A model generated the notes under the pieces. The model made no database searches. It was not told the origin of the DNA and saw only the letters and a list, made by a program, of their open reading frames with translations. From IMG/VR virus record IMGVR_UViG_3300023180_000485, positions 1 through 20,951 of that record: DNA of 20,951 nucleotides; one strand, given 5' to 3'. Shown piece by piece: positions 13,320 to 19,185 of the stretch (position 1 is its first letter; each line of letters starts with the position of its first letter). The stretch comes from a virus. A program made the translations under genes and the position numbers.

Positions 13320-13391
13320 GCGGATGTAACTCAACGGTAGAGTCACAGCCTTCCAAGCTGTTGGTTGCGCGTTCGAATCGCGTCATCCGCT
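13320..13391 (+). tRNA. tRNA-Gly (TCC)
   Basis: Acceptor GCGGATG/CATCCGC, anticodon stem ACAGC/GCTGT with loop CTTCCAA (anticodon TCC), T-loop TTCGAAT, discriminator T. No CCA is encoded. Confidence 0.95.
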
Positions 13392-13401
13392 CTTGGTAGT
13401 C

Positions 13402-13498
13402 CCTAGCGATTAACTAGGTAGACGCCAAAGGAAGTTAAGTCAAAGAATCGAGACAAGCAGACAATGCCCTTTGAACTGGTGTAAGTCCAGTAACTTCC
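13402..13498 (+). ncRNA. Candidate structured RNA with tRNA-like 3' half
   Basis: After tRNA-Gly there is a hairpin CCTAG/CTAGG (13402-13406/13414-13418), then a three-way-junction pattern: closing stem GGAAGTTA/TAACTTCC (13430-13437/13491-13498), TCAAAG/CTTTGA (13440-13445/13469-13474), and ACTGG with CCAGT around a 7-nt loop (13475-13491). The last arm sits exactly where a T-arm would sit relative to a 7-bp acceptor stem, but the loop reads TGTAAGT and no proper D- or anticodon arm is seen, so it is not a standard tRNA. Confidence 0.5.
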
Positions 13499-13524
13499 TA
13501 TATTATATTCTTCTTTTGAAGTTT

Positions 13525-13728
13525 ATGAATAAATACAAGTTCGGTGGACATGAATTAACATCTATCAATATTTGCCGACTACTAAGTGAGTTGGAAGGTT
13601 CTTATACACTTCTCAAATACTTGGGATTTGAGGAAGATATGAATACGATGGATGAGATGAAGAAGAGATATTATAAACTCTACTTCAAAACTTTAAAGGA
13701 AGAAAAACAAAAAAATAATCCTCTGTAG
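13525..13728 (+). CDS. Small hypothetical protein overlapping tRNA-Asn
   Basis: Start at ATG 13525 (67 residues): MNKYKFGGHELTSINICRLL, then a helical acidic-basic segment ending in KTLKEEKQKNNPL. A TTG at 13471 is in frame but lies inside the structured RNA. The last ten bases, including the TAG stop, are the first ten bases of tRNA-Asn, so the gene and tRNA share sequence. It is helical and has no recognised domain or clear Shine-Dalgarno. Confidence 0.6.
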   Translation: MNKYKFGGHELTSINICRLLSELEGSYTLLKYLGFEEDMNTMDEMKKRYYKLYFKTLKEEKQKNNPL

Positions 13729-13790
13729 CTCAGCGGTAGAGCAGGGAGCTGTTAACTCTCTGGTCGCAGGTTCGAATCCTGCCGGGGGAG
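13719..13790 (+). tRNA. tRNA-Asn (GTT)
   Basis: Acceptor TCCTCTG/CGGGGGA with G-U pairs, D-arm GCTC/GAGC, anticodon loop CTGTTAA (anticodon GTT), T-loop TTCGAAT, discriminator G. Its first ten bases overlap the end of the preceding small gene. Confidence 0.95.
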
Positions 13791-13795
13791 TTTAG

Positions 13796-13803
13796 TATAA
13801 ATA
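13796..13803 (+). promoter_or_regulatory. T4-type late promoter (TATAAATA)
   Basis: An exact TATAAATA six bases after tRNA-Asn and 29 nt before the ATG at 13833. It gives the zinc-finger-like gene late transcription within an otherwise early-looking region. Confidence 0.65.
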
Positions 13804-13832
13804 AAACTAAATATTTAAAAAATGAATATATC

Positions 13833-14090
13833 ATGGAACCAATTAGAATTAGATGTAAGAGTTGCAGTAAAGAATTAGTAGGACATCAAACAAAAACAGT
13901 AAGTTGTGGATGTCCCAATATGGCAACTATACGGGGAGAAAAAATATCGGCAGTTGACTTATCTAAGGTTATTATGCTAAACTTATACAAAGAAGAAAGA
14001 AAAAAGAATTTCTTAACTCAAGAAGACATTGCTTGGCAACAGGCAAGAAGGGATCGAAAAGTTCGTAAGTTGGACTTTGAAGTCCGTTAG
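13833..14090 (+). CDS. Small zinc-ribbon-like protein
   Basis: 85 residues. The N-terminal half has Cys8-x2-Cys11 (CKSC) and Cys25-x-Cys27 (CGC), a spacing compatible with a small zinc ribbon; the middle is ISAVDLSKVIMLN and the end is a basic helix (ARRDRKVRKLDFEV). I recall this Cys pattern with GEKISAVDLS in small cyanophage proteins of unknown role. The late promoter at 13796 fits a late product. The last codons contain a short hairpin (GGACT/AGTCC, 14072-14085), and a 46-nt palindrome begins two bases after the stop codon. Confidence 0.7.
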   Translation: MEPIRIRCKSCSKELVGHQTKTVSCGCPNMATIRGEKISAVDLSKVIMLNLYKEERKKNFLTQEDIAWQQARRDRKVRKLDFEVR

Positions 14091-14092
14091 TT

Positions 14093-14138
14093 AGTATTCA
14101 ACCAGTAAAACTCTAGTTAGTTTTCAACGCTTAATACT
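14093..14138 (+). repeat. 46-nt nested palindrome element, copy 2
   Basis: Arms: AGTATT, 8 nt, AAAACT, loop CTAGTT, AGTTTT, 8 nt, AATACT. Compared with copy 1, the outer pair changed from G-C to A-T at the end position on both sides, so pairing is kept. It starts two bases after a stop codon and is followed 13 nt later by copy 3. Confidence 0.85.
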
Positions 14139-14151
14139 CATAAAATCAGTT

Positions 14152-14197
14152 GGTATTCATGCCTTAATACTCTCGTTAGTATTCAACAAGTAATACC
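14152..14197 (+). repeat. 46-nt nested palindrome element, copy 3
   Basis: Arms: GGTATT, 8 nt, AATACT, loop CTCGTT, AGTATT, 8 nt, AATACC. Here the inner pair has the compensated change AAAACT/AGTTTT to AATACT/AGTATT. It ends six bases before the first base of tRNA-Ser. Confidence 0.85.
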
Positions 14198-14203
14198 CAT
14201 TTT

Positions 14204-14288
14204 GGAAAGGTGACCGAGTGGTTTAAGGTAGCAGTCTTGAAAACTGCCGAGGTGAAAGCCTCCGTGGGTTCAAATCCCACTCTTTCCG
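14204..14288 (+). tRNA. tRNA-Ser (TGA)
   Basis: Acceptor GGAAAGG/TCTTTCC (one G-U), anticodon stem GCAGT/ACTGC with loop CTTGAAA (anticodon TGA), long variable arm (class II), T-loop TTCAAAT, discriminator G. Confidence 0.94.
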
Positions 14289-14343
14289 TTTTATTTAAAA
14301 TTTAATATTCTCTTCAACAGTGTTACAATATGAACATACTTTG

Positions 14344-14372
14344 TTGACTATATTGTTCCTTGAAGATACAAT
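14344..14372 (+). promoter_or_regulatory. Sigma70-type early promoter
   Basis: TTGACT at 14344-14349, 17-nt spacer, TACAAT at 14367-14372. Transcription would begin near 14379, about 28 nt before the ATG at 14407. Confidence 0.72.
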
Positions 14373-14406
14373 AATGCTTATATAGTATTATGTTTAAGTT
14401 AAAGCA

Positions 14407-14673
14407 ATGTCAGATAGAGAATTCTCGGACTTAAAATTAGACAGAAAGGAATGTTCTCATTGTGGTGCTGTTTGGTTAAATGGAAGACATACTTGGTCTG
14501 GAACGGGAATTCAAAAAGAAGGTTCTGAGTTGGATCTTGCTGGATTAGTATGCAATACCAATCATGGCGGAAAAGATAAGTGTATCAATCCACTTAAAGG
14601 TAGAAGTGGTGGAGATACCTGGGCAAAAAGAAAAGAATTTCTAGATGGGTTATCGATAGACCCAGATGCTTGA
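14407..14673 (+). CDS. Small Cys-rich protein, probable zinc binding
   Basis: 88 residues. Cys16-x2-Cys19 (CSHC) followed by GAVWLNGRHTWSGTG, then LAGLVCN and KCINP give four Cys that could hold one zinc ion; the end has GGDTWAKRKEFLDGL. I recognise the pattern CxxCGAVWLNG...DLAGLVCN...CINP as a family found widely in T4-like cyanophages, function unknown. It has its own sigma70 promoter and so is probably early. Its stop codon overlaps the -35 hexamer of the next promoter. Confidence 0.72.
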   Translation: MSDREFSDLKLDRKECSHCGAVWLNGRHTWSGTGIQKEGSELDLAGLVCNTNHGGKDKCINPLKGRSGGDTWAKRKEFLDGLSIDPDA

Positions 14674-14699
14674 CAGATGGTTTGATTTAATGGTATAAT
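14670..14699 (+). promoter_or_regulatory. Sigma70-type early promoter in front of tRNA-Pro
   Basis: TTGACA at 14670-14675, 18-nt spacer, TATAAT at 14694-14699, both hexamers perfect. Transcription would begin near 14706, just upstream of the 46-nt element at 14717 and tRNA-Pro. The stop codon of the preceding gene is inside the -35. Confidence 0.83.
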
Positions 14700-14716
14700 T
14701 TTTTTGTTGATTAGTT

Positions 14717-14762
14717 GGTATTCAGCGAATAAAACTCATGTTAGTTTTCAGGTTTTAATGCC
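14717..14762 (+). repeat. 46-nt nested palindrome element, copy 4
   Basis: Arms: GGTATT, 8 nt, AAAACT, loop CATGTT, AGTTTT, 8 nt, AATGCC. The outer stem keeps pairing through a U-G pair. As in copy 1, it lies between a sigma70 promoter and a tRNA, here 9 nt before tRNA-Pro. Confidence 0.85.
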
Positions 14763-14771
14763 CATCAACTT

Positions 14772-14845
14772 CGGGATGTAGCGCAGCTTGGTAGCGCATC
14801 TGTTTTGGGAACAGAGGGCCGCAGGTTCGAATCCTGTCATCCCGA
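14772..14845 (+). tRNA. tRNA-Pro (TGG)
   Basis: Acceptor CGGGATG/CATCCCG, anticodon stem TCTGT/ACAGA with loop TTTGGGA (anticodon TGG), T-loop TTCGAAT, discriminator A. C1-G72 is the bacterial proline identity pair. Confidence 0.95.
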
Positions 14846-14872
14846 TTTGCTTTTTAATATAAAAACTTAAAA

Positions 14873-15490
14873 ATGTATATTATTATTCCGGAATACTTCC
14901 GAAACGTGAAGCAAGTATCAAAAATCAATTGGGCATGGAATAATGGAAAGACAACTACAGAAATAAAGTATATTGATGGTGAGGTACAAAATAGAAATAA
15001 CAATGAAGCACCTCCAACTAAAGCATGTCATGACATTGCACACTTTATGGCAGCATTTAATGGAAATATGGAATGGGATTATTTGCAACCAATCAATCAT
15101 CTTCCAGAATACAATGCAGTATTCATAGAAAACATTCTAACAAAAATTTGTTTTCATAAAATGAATAATCTTGATTTTGATGTTAATCCAAATATGGAAA
15201 ATGTACTTTCTCATATGAGATGGTTTTGTGAAGATTATTATTTCATCTCAAAAAATCATCCAACAAAAAAAGGGTATCGGCAATTATTTGACGAATTTTT
15301 GTCAGTATGGGAAGTTGAAAAAACCTTGAAATTTTTTGATATATTTTATGAAATTTACTTTATAGAAAAAAATAAACAATCTAAAGATTTTGAAGTGGAT
15401 GTGGTCATGTCACTCGATAGTAATTTTTATGATGATAAGATATGTGATATGATATATAAATCAAAGAAAAGTTTAAGGAATTTTTTATGA
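14873..15490 (+). CDS. Hypothetical protein with HDxxH motif
   Basis: 205 residues, rich in aromatic residues, no signal peptide or membrane segment. The most notable part is residues 49-87: TKACHDIAHFMAAFNGN, then PEYNAVFIEN. His53-Asp54-x2-His57 followed by Glu67, Glu79 and Glu86 could be a metal site (HDxxH as in HD-type or COQ4-type proteins), but the spacing matches neither family exactly, so no function is given. A second conserved-looking patch is MRWFCEDYYFIS (114-125). It starts 27 nt after tRNA-Pro without a Shine-Dalgarno, and its TGA overlaps the ATG of the antitoxin-like gene (ATGA), so the two may work together. Confidence 0.65.
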   Translation: MYIIIPEYFRNVKQVSKINWAWNNGKTTTEIKYIDGEVQNRNNNEAPPTKACHDIAHFMAAFNGNMEWDYLQPINHLPEYNAVFIENILTKICFHKMNNLDFDVNPNMENVLSHMRWFCEDYYFISKNHPTKKGYRQLFDEFLSVWEVEKTLKFFDIFYEIYFIEKNKQSKDFEVDVVMSLDSNFYDDKICDMIYKSKKSLRNFL

Positions 15491-15669
15491 GCATGGTTCG
15501 AGTTTATTCTATGGAACACTGGCAAAACAATTGGGAAGAGTTGATTGAAAGAGTTGAGAATGGAGAACATATAGGAATCAGAAACGAAGAAAATGGGCAA
15601 ACAGCAGTCATGATTCCAGCAGACGATGAACTGCTAAGAATCTATACAGACCACGACGAAGCATCGTGA
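15487..15669 (+). CDS. Phd/YefM-type antitoxin-like protein, no toxin recognised
   Basis: 60 residues (or 58 from ATG 15493). MVRVYSMEHWQNNWEELIER, then VENGEHIGI and QTAVMIPADDELL follow the Phd/YefM N-terminal fold: beta strand, helix, the V-E-N-G-E turn, a strand, and the PxDDEL helix. In known systems this part dimerises and binds the operator DNA, while a C-terminal tail blocks the toxin; here the tail is very short (RIYTDHDEAS). The upstream gene overlaps by ATGA but does not resemble RelE/YoeB or Doc. Phage solo antitoxins can counter host toxin-antitoxin defence; that role is inference. Confidence 0.6.
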   Translation: MSMVRVYSMEHWQNNWEELIERVENGEHIGIRNEENGQTAVMIPADDELLRIYTDHDEAS

Positions 15670-15675
15670 TTTTCT

Positions 15676-15748
15676 GCTCGTTTAGCCATCTGGTGAAGGC
15701 AGCGTTCTCATAAAGCGCCGCAGGAGAGTTCGATCCTCTCAACGAGCA
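15676..15748 (+). tRNA. tRNA with CAT anticodon (Met, or Ile if modified)
   Basis: Acceptor GCTCGTT/AACGAGC, D-stem GCC/GGC with a GG in the loop, anticodon stem GCGTT/AGCGC with loop CTCATAA (anticodon CAT), T-loop TTCGATC, discriminator A. The first pair G1-C72 argues against initiator. Whether it is elongator Met or lysidine-modified Ile cannot be decided here. Confidence 0.9.
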
Positions 15749-15750
15749 TA

Positions 15751-15770
15751 GGACAGTCTAAAAACTGTCC
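15751..15770 (+). terminator. Hairpin after the CAT tRNA
   Basis: GGACAGT (15751-15757) and ACTGTCC (15764-15770) form a perfect 7-bp stem around CTAAAA. What follows (CTCTTGACTTT) is only a poor T-tract, so it may be a weak terminator or a 3' processing structure. Confidence 0.5.
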
Positions 15771-15773
15771 CTC

Positions 15774-15802
15774 TTGACTTTCTAAGTCATCCACCTTATA
15801 AT
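15774..15802 (+). promoter_or_regulatory. Sigma70-type early promoter with palindromic -35 region
   Basis: TTGACT at 15774-15779, 17-nt spacer, TATAAT at 15797-15802. The -35 is inside the dyad TGACTT-TCT-AAGTCA (15775-15789), which could be an operator. Transcription starts near 15809, just before the ATG at 15825. Confidence 0.78.
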
Positions 15803-15824
15803 TTCAAGGTAATCAAACAAAGCA

Positions 15825-16040
15825 ATGGCAATTACTTCTAAGTTCAAAAAAGACATTAACGTTCTTCGTGGTGCGGCAAATGGGGAATTTTATCTAGATG
15901 TAAAAAATCCTAAACTTTATAAGAAAGTTCGAAAGTATTATGAAAGTGAAGGTGTAGTTTTTTCTGGAGACCCAGAAGATGATTATGAAATGTTGATTGA
16001 TTATCTTTATGAAGATCTTGTAGCAGTTCAATCTGCATGA
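15825..16040 (+). CDS. Small conserved phage protein, 71 residues
   Basis: MAITSKFKKDINVLRGAANG leads to FYLDVKNPKLYKKVRKYY, then EGVVFSGDPEDDYEMLIDYL and a short end. It is an alpha/beta pattern with no Cys. I recognise the layout (MAIT.KFKKDI, FLDVKN, YY..EGV.F.GDP..DY) from small proteins found across T4-like cyanophages; no function is known to me. Its own sigma70 promoter lies 22 nt upstream, so it is probably early. A 209-nt non-coding stretch follows, with direct repeats and a 46-nt palindrome. Confidence 0.7.
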   Translation: MAITSKFKKDINVLRGAANGEFYLDVKNPKLYKKVRKYYESEGVVFSGDPEDDYEMLIDYLYEDLVAVQSA

Positions 16041-16046
16041 GTTAAA

Positions 16047-16201
16047 GTCATGGAGAGACATTAAAAACCCTGGTCGGAGATTTATTCCCCCCTTTAGTTA
16101 ATTATGGTCAGTATTCAACAAGTAAAACTTTTATTAGTTTTCATTCCTTAATACTCAATTAATTAACTAGTCACGGAGAGACTTTAAAAGTACTGGTGGA
16201 G
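16047..16201 (+). repeat. Pair of imperfect 33-bp direct repeats flanking palindrome copy 5
   Basis: 16047-16079 and 16170-16201 agree at about 27 of 33 positions: GTCA, GGAGAGAC, TTAAAA, CTGGT and GGAG are shared in order. They are 123 nt apart and lie on either side of the 46-nt element at 16110. The 16041-16249 stretch has no gene; besides these repeats it holds a C-run and an A/C-rich leader before the next gene. Confidence 0.6.
16110..16155 (+). repeat. 46-nt nested palindrome element, copy 5
   Basis: Arms: AGTATT, 8 nt, AAAACT, loop TTTATT, AGTTTT, 8 nt, AATACT. Both stems are perfect. Unlike copies 1, 3 and 4 no tRNA follows; the next gene starts at 16250. Its first 8-nt internal loop (CAACAAGT) is identical to the second one of copy 3. 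Confidence 0.85.
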
Positions 16202-16249
16202 TCAATATGACCCTATTTCACACACAACACACAAATTAGGAGAATGCCT

Positions 16250-16447
16250 ATGACACCTTATGAACTTCGCTTTGAAATTTTCAAACAGGCGAATGGGTTG
16301 GCACAAGATGAATACCATTGTAAATTTGCATTGGTAGAGCAATGGAACAATGAAAATTCAGTTAAAATGGATTATCCGGAGTTTCCAACTTATGCCGAAA
16401 TCGAAAAACTTGCAGATAAAATCAATTCATTTGTAAGTTCAAAATAG
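16250..16447 (+). CDS. Small conserved phage protein beginning MTPYELRFEIFKQA
   Basis: Start at ATG 16250 because AGGAG (16238-16242) is seven bases upstream; an in-frame ATG at 16244 is only one base away from it. The 65-residue protein reads MTPYELRFEIFKQANGLAQD, then FALVEQWNNEN, YPEFPTYAEIEKLADKI and NSFVSSK. I recognise this start and the YP.FP...EI..LA pattern as one of the commonest small proteins in T4-like cyanophages, often in several copies; function unknown. The AC-rich leader and strong Shine-Dalgarno suggest good translation. Confidence 0.75.
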   Translation: MTPYELRFEIFKQANGLAQDEYHCKFALVEQWNNENSVKMDYPEFPTYAEIEKLADKINSFVSSK

Positions 16448-16451
16448 GTTT

Positions 16452-16532
16452 CTTGCCATTCCTTAAAAGGGCAAGTGGTGCGGATGTGGAGGTTACTCCC
16501 GCCTGGTTTCCAATTTCCAGTCAAAGAATTGG
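16452..16532 (+). ncRNA. Structured non-coding stretch ahead of the sugar operon
   Basis: Between the small gene and the terminator lies about 107 nt with no gene and higher G+C. Pairings: CTTGCC/GGCAAG (16452-16457/16470-16475); GCGG/CCGC (16480-16483/16499-16502), overlapping the inner hairpin GGAG-GTTA-CTCC (16488-16499); CCAATT/AATTGG (16510-16515/16527-16532), with CTGG/CCAG as an alternative. It would be the 3' end of the upstream transcript and not the sugar operon leader if the promoter at 16566 is used. Confidence 0.4.
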
Positions 16533-16554
16533 TGGCGAGCCTGATAGTTATCTT

Positions 16555-16586
16555 AAGGGAAGTGATTGACATCACTTCCCTTTTTT
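16555..16586 (+). terminator. Strong intrinsic terminator overlapping a promoter
   Basis: AAGGGAAGTGAT (16555-16566) and ATCACTTCCCTT (16571-16582) form a perfect 12-bp stem around a TGAC loop, and T continues to 16586. It ends the early/tRNA region. Confidence 0.92.
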
Positions 16587-16594
16587 ATTATAAT
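16566..16594 (+). promoter_or_regulatory. Sigma70-type promoter of the sugar-nucleotide operon, inside the terminator
   Basis: TTGACA at 16566-16571, 17-nt spacer, TATAAT at 16589-16594: both hexamers perfect. The -35 is the terminator loop and the T-tract is in the spacer. Transcription would begin near 16601, about 13 nt before the ATG at 16614. Confidence 0.82.
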
Positions 16595-16613
16595 TAAAAA
16601 AAATATTCACAAC

Positions 16614-17543
16614 ATGATAACAATTAATTATTTGTCTCATTGTAGACCAATCGAGTATTGGAAAATAACTTCTTATTTTTTAAATAAAATTAAAGAAGAA
16701 AATAAGAGAAAAATAAAAATCAATATCTTAGCGACCAATTCTGATAATTGGGAAGAATATATTGATGGTATTAATATTGAAATATTCACCTTTACTCAAA
16801 ACAATAATTATCTGGATAAAGTTGATTGTGCATTAAGAACTGGTGGAAAATATTCAATTAAACTTGATGAGGATTGTTTCATAAACAATCATATATGGGA
16901 TTATATGATTGAGAATATTGACTTTTTATCTGATGATAAAAATTACTTAATTTCCCCTTTACTATCAAATAACATTCCTTTAGTTGATTATTTTTTAGAA
17001 GGTTTTGTTTGTTATAAAGATTCTATCTATGAAGACTTTTCAAATCAACAGATGCCAAAAGGTCTTTGGGGAGTTGATTATTCTGGAATAGTATTTGATA
17101 AATGGGATGCTGAAAATTTTTATGAGCAAGTATCTAATTTAAACTCTCCTCTTAAAGGTATTCATCCAATAAGAATTTGTGCTGATGCTCAAATCAAATT
17201 AAACGATTATATTCGAGACAATTTTGAGCGAATGAATATGAAATATGATTATTCATTCGTTGAGTTCAATAGACCATATTTTACAATCAATACCTTTGCA
17301 ATTAAGACTGATGATTGGAAAAGAGCATTAGAACTTGCATCTTATGATAGTTTTGATGAAATACAAATTAACAACTACGGAAAAATAAACGACAAAAAGT
17401 TTTATTATATTGATAATTCATTCTCAATACATACACTATACAATACGATGTATGGCAATAAAAATGTGTGGAACATTGGTATTGAAAATGGTCAAGAATA
17501 CGAGTACGAATTTGTAAATTCTATTTTGGAGAAATTAAAATGA
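16614..17543 (+). CDS. Glycosyltransferase-like protein
   Basis: Start at ATG 16614, 309 residues; the 16 codons upstream overlap the promoter and terminator. The N-terminal MITINYLSHCRPIEYWKI with alternating strands and helices, and KYSIKLDEDCFINNHIWDYM at 79-98 with the acidic DED at 85-87, resemble the nucleotide-sugar/metal site of GT-A glycosyltransferases (KxDDDxFxN type). The rest is rich in Asn, Asp and aromatic residues and not assigned. Its place at the head of a GDP-deoxysugar operon supports a role in transferring a sugar to a surface or virion glycan; acceptor and donor are unknown. Codons are very A/T-rich, more than in gmd and fcl, which may mean a separate origin. Confidence 0.5.
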   Translation: MITINYLSHCRPIEYWKITSYFLNKIKEENKRKIKINILATNSDNWEEYIDGINIEIFTFTQNNNYLDKVDCALRTGGKYSIKLDEDCFINNHIWDYMIENIDFLSDDKNYLISPLLSNNIPLVDYFLEGFVCYKDSIYEDFSNQQMPKGLWGVDYSGIVFDKWDAENFYEQVSNLNSPLKGIHPIRICADAQIKLNDYIRDNFERMNMKYDYSFVEFNRPYFTINTFAIKTDDWKRALELASYDSFDEIQINNYGKINDKKFYYIDNSFSIHTLYNTMYGNKNVWNIGIENGQEYEYEFVNSILEKLK

Positions 17544-18184
17544 TTCATTGTATAGGAGATAGTCATTCTGCAGTCTTTAGTGGGGAAGAAAAGATGCAAC
17601 CCACCTGGCCAGAACCAGCATCAAATCTTTTACCATACTTTACTTCTTACCGGATTGGTCCAGCAACTGCATATCAATTAGCAAATAAACAGCAGTTAAT
17701 CGAATATCTTATAAGTACAATTAGATTCAATCCTGACGATAGATTAATGTTTTGTTTTGGTGAAGTTGACATTCGAGCACATTTGATTAAGCAATCTCAA
17801 ATGCAAGATAGGCCAGTAGAAGATCTTGTGATAGAATGTGTAAGTAGATATGTTAGTGCTCTAGAATACTATAAAAAATTTGATGTAGATATTTTAGTTT
17901 GGGGTCCAATTGCTTCTTGGTCAGATGAGAAAGTATATACTGGAGGACCTTCATTTGGTACAAATGTAGAACGAAACAATGTCACAAAACTTTTTAATGA
18001 TTATCTAAAAAATGAATGTGATGATGTTGGATTTGAATTTATTTCAATTTTTGAAAAGATGTTGAATGAAGACTTTACTACAAAGAGTGAATTGTTAGAT
18101 GATTGGGAAGGATCGCATATGCATTTGTCTCAAAGGGCAATGCCATTAATCTTGGAAACGTTTAAGGATAGGGAATTGATTTGA
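17540..18184 (+). CDS. SGNH/GDSL-like hydrolase or acyltransferase-type protein
   Basis: 214 residues starting directly with a block I motif: [13 protein letters not shown], with the probable nucleophile Ser8 in [14 protein letters not shown] at 71-79 is a likely block III, and EGSHMHLS at 190-197 carries the C-terminal acid-x-x-His region (Glu190/His193 or His195). SGNH proteins in sugar clusters often remove or add acyl groups on glycans, which would fit here. The start overlaps the previous stop codon (ATGA) and its own stop overlaps the gmd ATG (TGATG), so translation is coupled. The family is fairly clear, the substrate is not. Confidence 0.62.
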   Translation: MIHCIGDSHSAVFSGEEKMQPTWPEPASNLLPYFTSYRIGPATAYQLANKQQLIEYLISTIRFNPDDRLMFCFGEVDIRAHLIKQSQMQDRPVEDLVIECVSRYVSALEYYKKFDVDILVWGPIASWSDEKVYTGGPSFGTNVERNNVTKLFNDYLKNECDDVGFEFISIFEKMLNEDFTTKSELLDDWEGSHMHLSQRAMPLILETFKDRELI

Positions 18185-19185
18185 TGAAAAAAGTAGCTTT
18201 AATTACTGGTATTACGGGTCAGGATGGTTCGTATCTTGCAGAACTTCTATTGGAAAAGGGATATGAGGTTCATGGAATTGTTCGTAGAGCATCTCTAATC
18301 AATACACATCGAATTGACCACATTTATGACCAATTGAATCTTCACTATGGAGATTTAACTGACTCTACGAATCTTGTTGGAATTATTCAAAAAGTTCAAC
18401 CAGATGAGATTTATAATCTTGGTGCTCAGAGTCATGTAAAAGTTTCTTTTGAGATGCCAGAATATACTGGTCAAGTTGATGCTCTAGGAACACTCCGCGT
18501 ATTAGAGGCAGTTCGACTTCTCGGTATGAATGATGTTCGGATTTATCAAGCATCTACTAGTGAATTGTACGGACTAGTTCAAGAAATTCCTCAAAAAGAA
18601 ACAACGCCATTTTATCCACGTTCGCCATATGGTGCCGCTAAAATTTATGGATACTGGATTACGAAAAACTATCGTGAATCGTATGGAATGTATGCTTGCA
18701 CGGGGATTCTTTTTAATCATGAATCTCCTCGCAGAGGTGAGACATTTGTTACTCGTAAGATTACTAGGGCGCTAAAAGCAATTGCAAATAATGAACAGGA
18801 AATTCTTTACCTAGGAAATCTAAATGCAAAACGGGATTGGGGACATGCTAAAGACTTTGTAGAAGCAATGTGGCTAATGCTTCAGCAGGATACTCCTGAT
18901 GATTATGTTATTGCTACGGGAAAACAGTATTCTGTTCGCGAGTTTGTAGAAAAAGCAGCACCTTATTTTGGGATGCAAATTACTTGGAGAGGTGAAGGAT
19001 TAGGTGAAATTGGATATGATGTTTTTACCGGAAAAGAGGTTATTAGAGTAGACCCTAAATATTTCCGCCCTGCAGAAGTTGAAACCTTACTTGGCGATGC
19101 TTCTAAGGCAAAAGAAAACCTGGGATGGGAACCCAAAACAACATTTGATGATTTAGTAAAGGACATGTGTGAAAATGAACTTTGA
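18184..19185 (+). CDS. gmd: GDP-mannose 4,6-dehydratase
   Basis: 333 residues. An N-terminal Rossmann motif [19 protein letters not shown] gives GxxGxxG; STSELYG holds Thr125 and Glu127, and YGAAK holds Tyr149 and Lys153, the catalytic set of the extended SDR dehydratases. [18 protein letters not shown] and [14 protein letters not shown] are GMD signatures. It converts GDP-mannose to GDP-4-keto-6-deoxymannose, the precursor of GDP-fucose, GDP-rhamnose and GDP-perosamine. The length is a little under the usual size (E. coli 373), mostly at the C-terminus. The ATG overlaps the preceding stop codon. Confidence 0.96.
   Translation: MKKVALITGITGQDGSYLAELLLEKGYEVHGIVRRASLINTHRIDHIYDQLNLHYGDLTDSTNLVGIIQKVQPDEIYNLGAQSHVKVSFEMPEYTGQVDALGTLRVLEAVRLLGMNDVRIYQASTSELYGLVQEIPQKETTPFYPRSPYGAAKIYGYWITKNYRESYGMYACTGILFNHESPRRGETFVTRKITRALKAIANNEQEILYLGNLNAKRDWGHAKDFVEAMWLMLQQDTPDDYVIATGKQYSVREFVEKAAPYFGMQITWRGEGLGEIGYDVFTGKEVIRVDPKYFRPAEVETLLGDASKAKENLGWEPKTTFDDLVKDMCENEL

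Noticed and set aside
16244-16249. ATG at 16244 as start of the small conserved gene
   Set aside because: Only one base separates it from AGGAG; the ATG at 16250 has normal spacing and matches the family start MTPYELRF.
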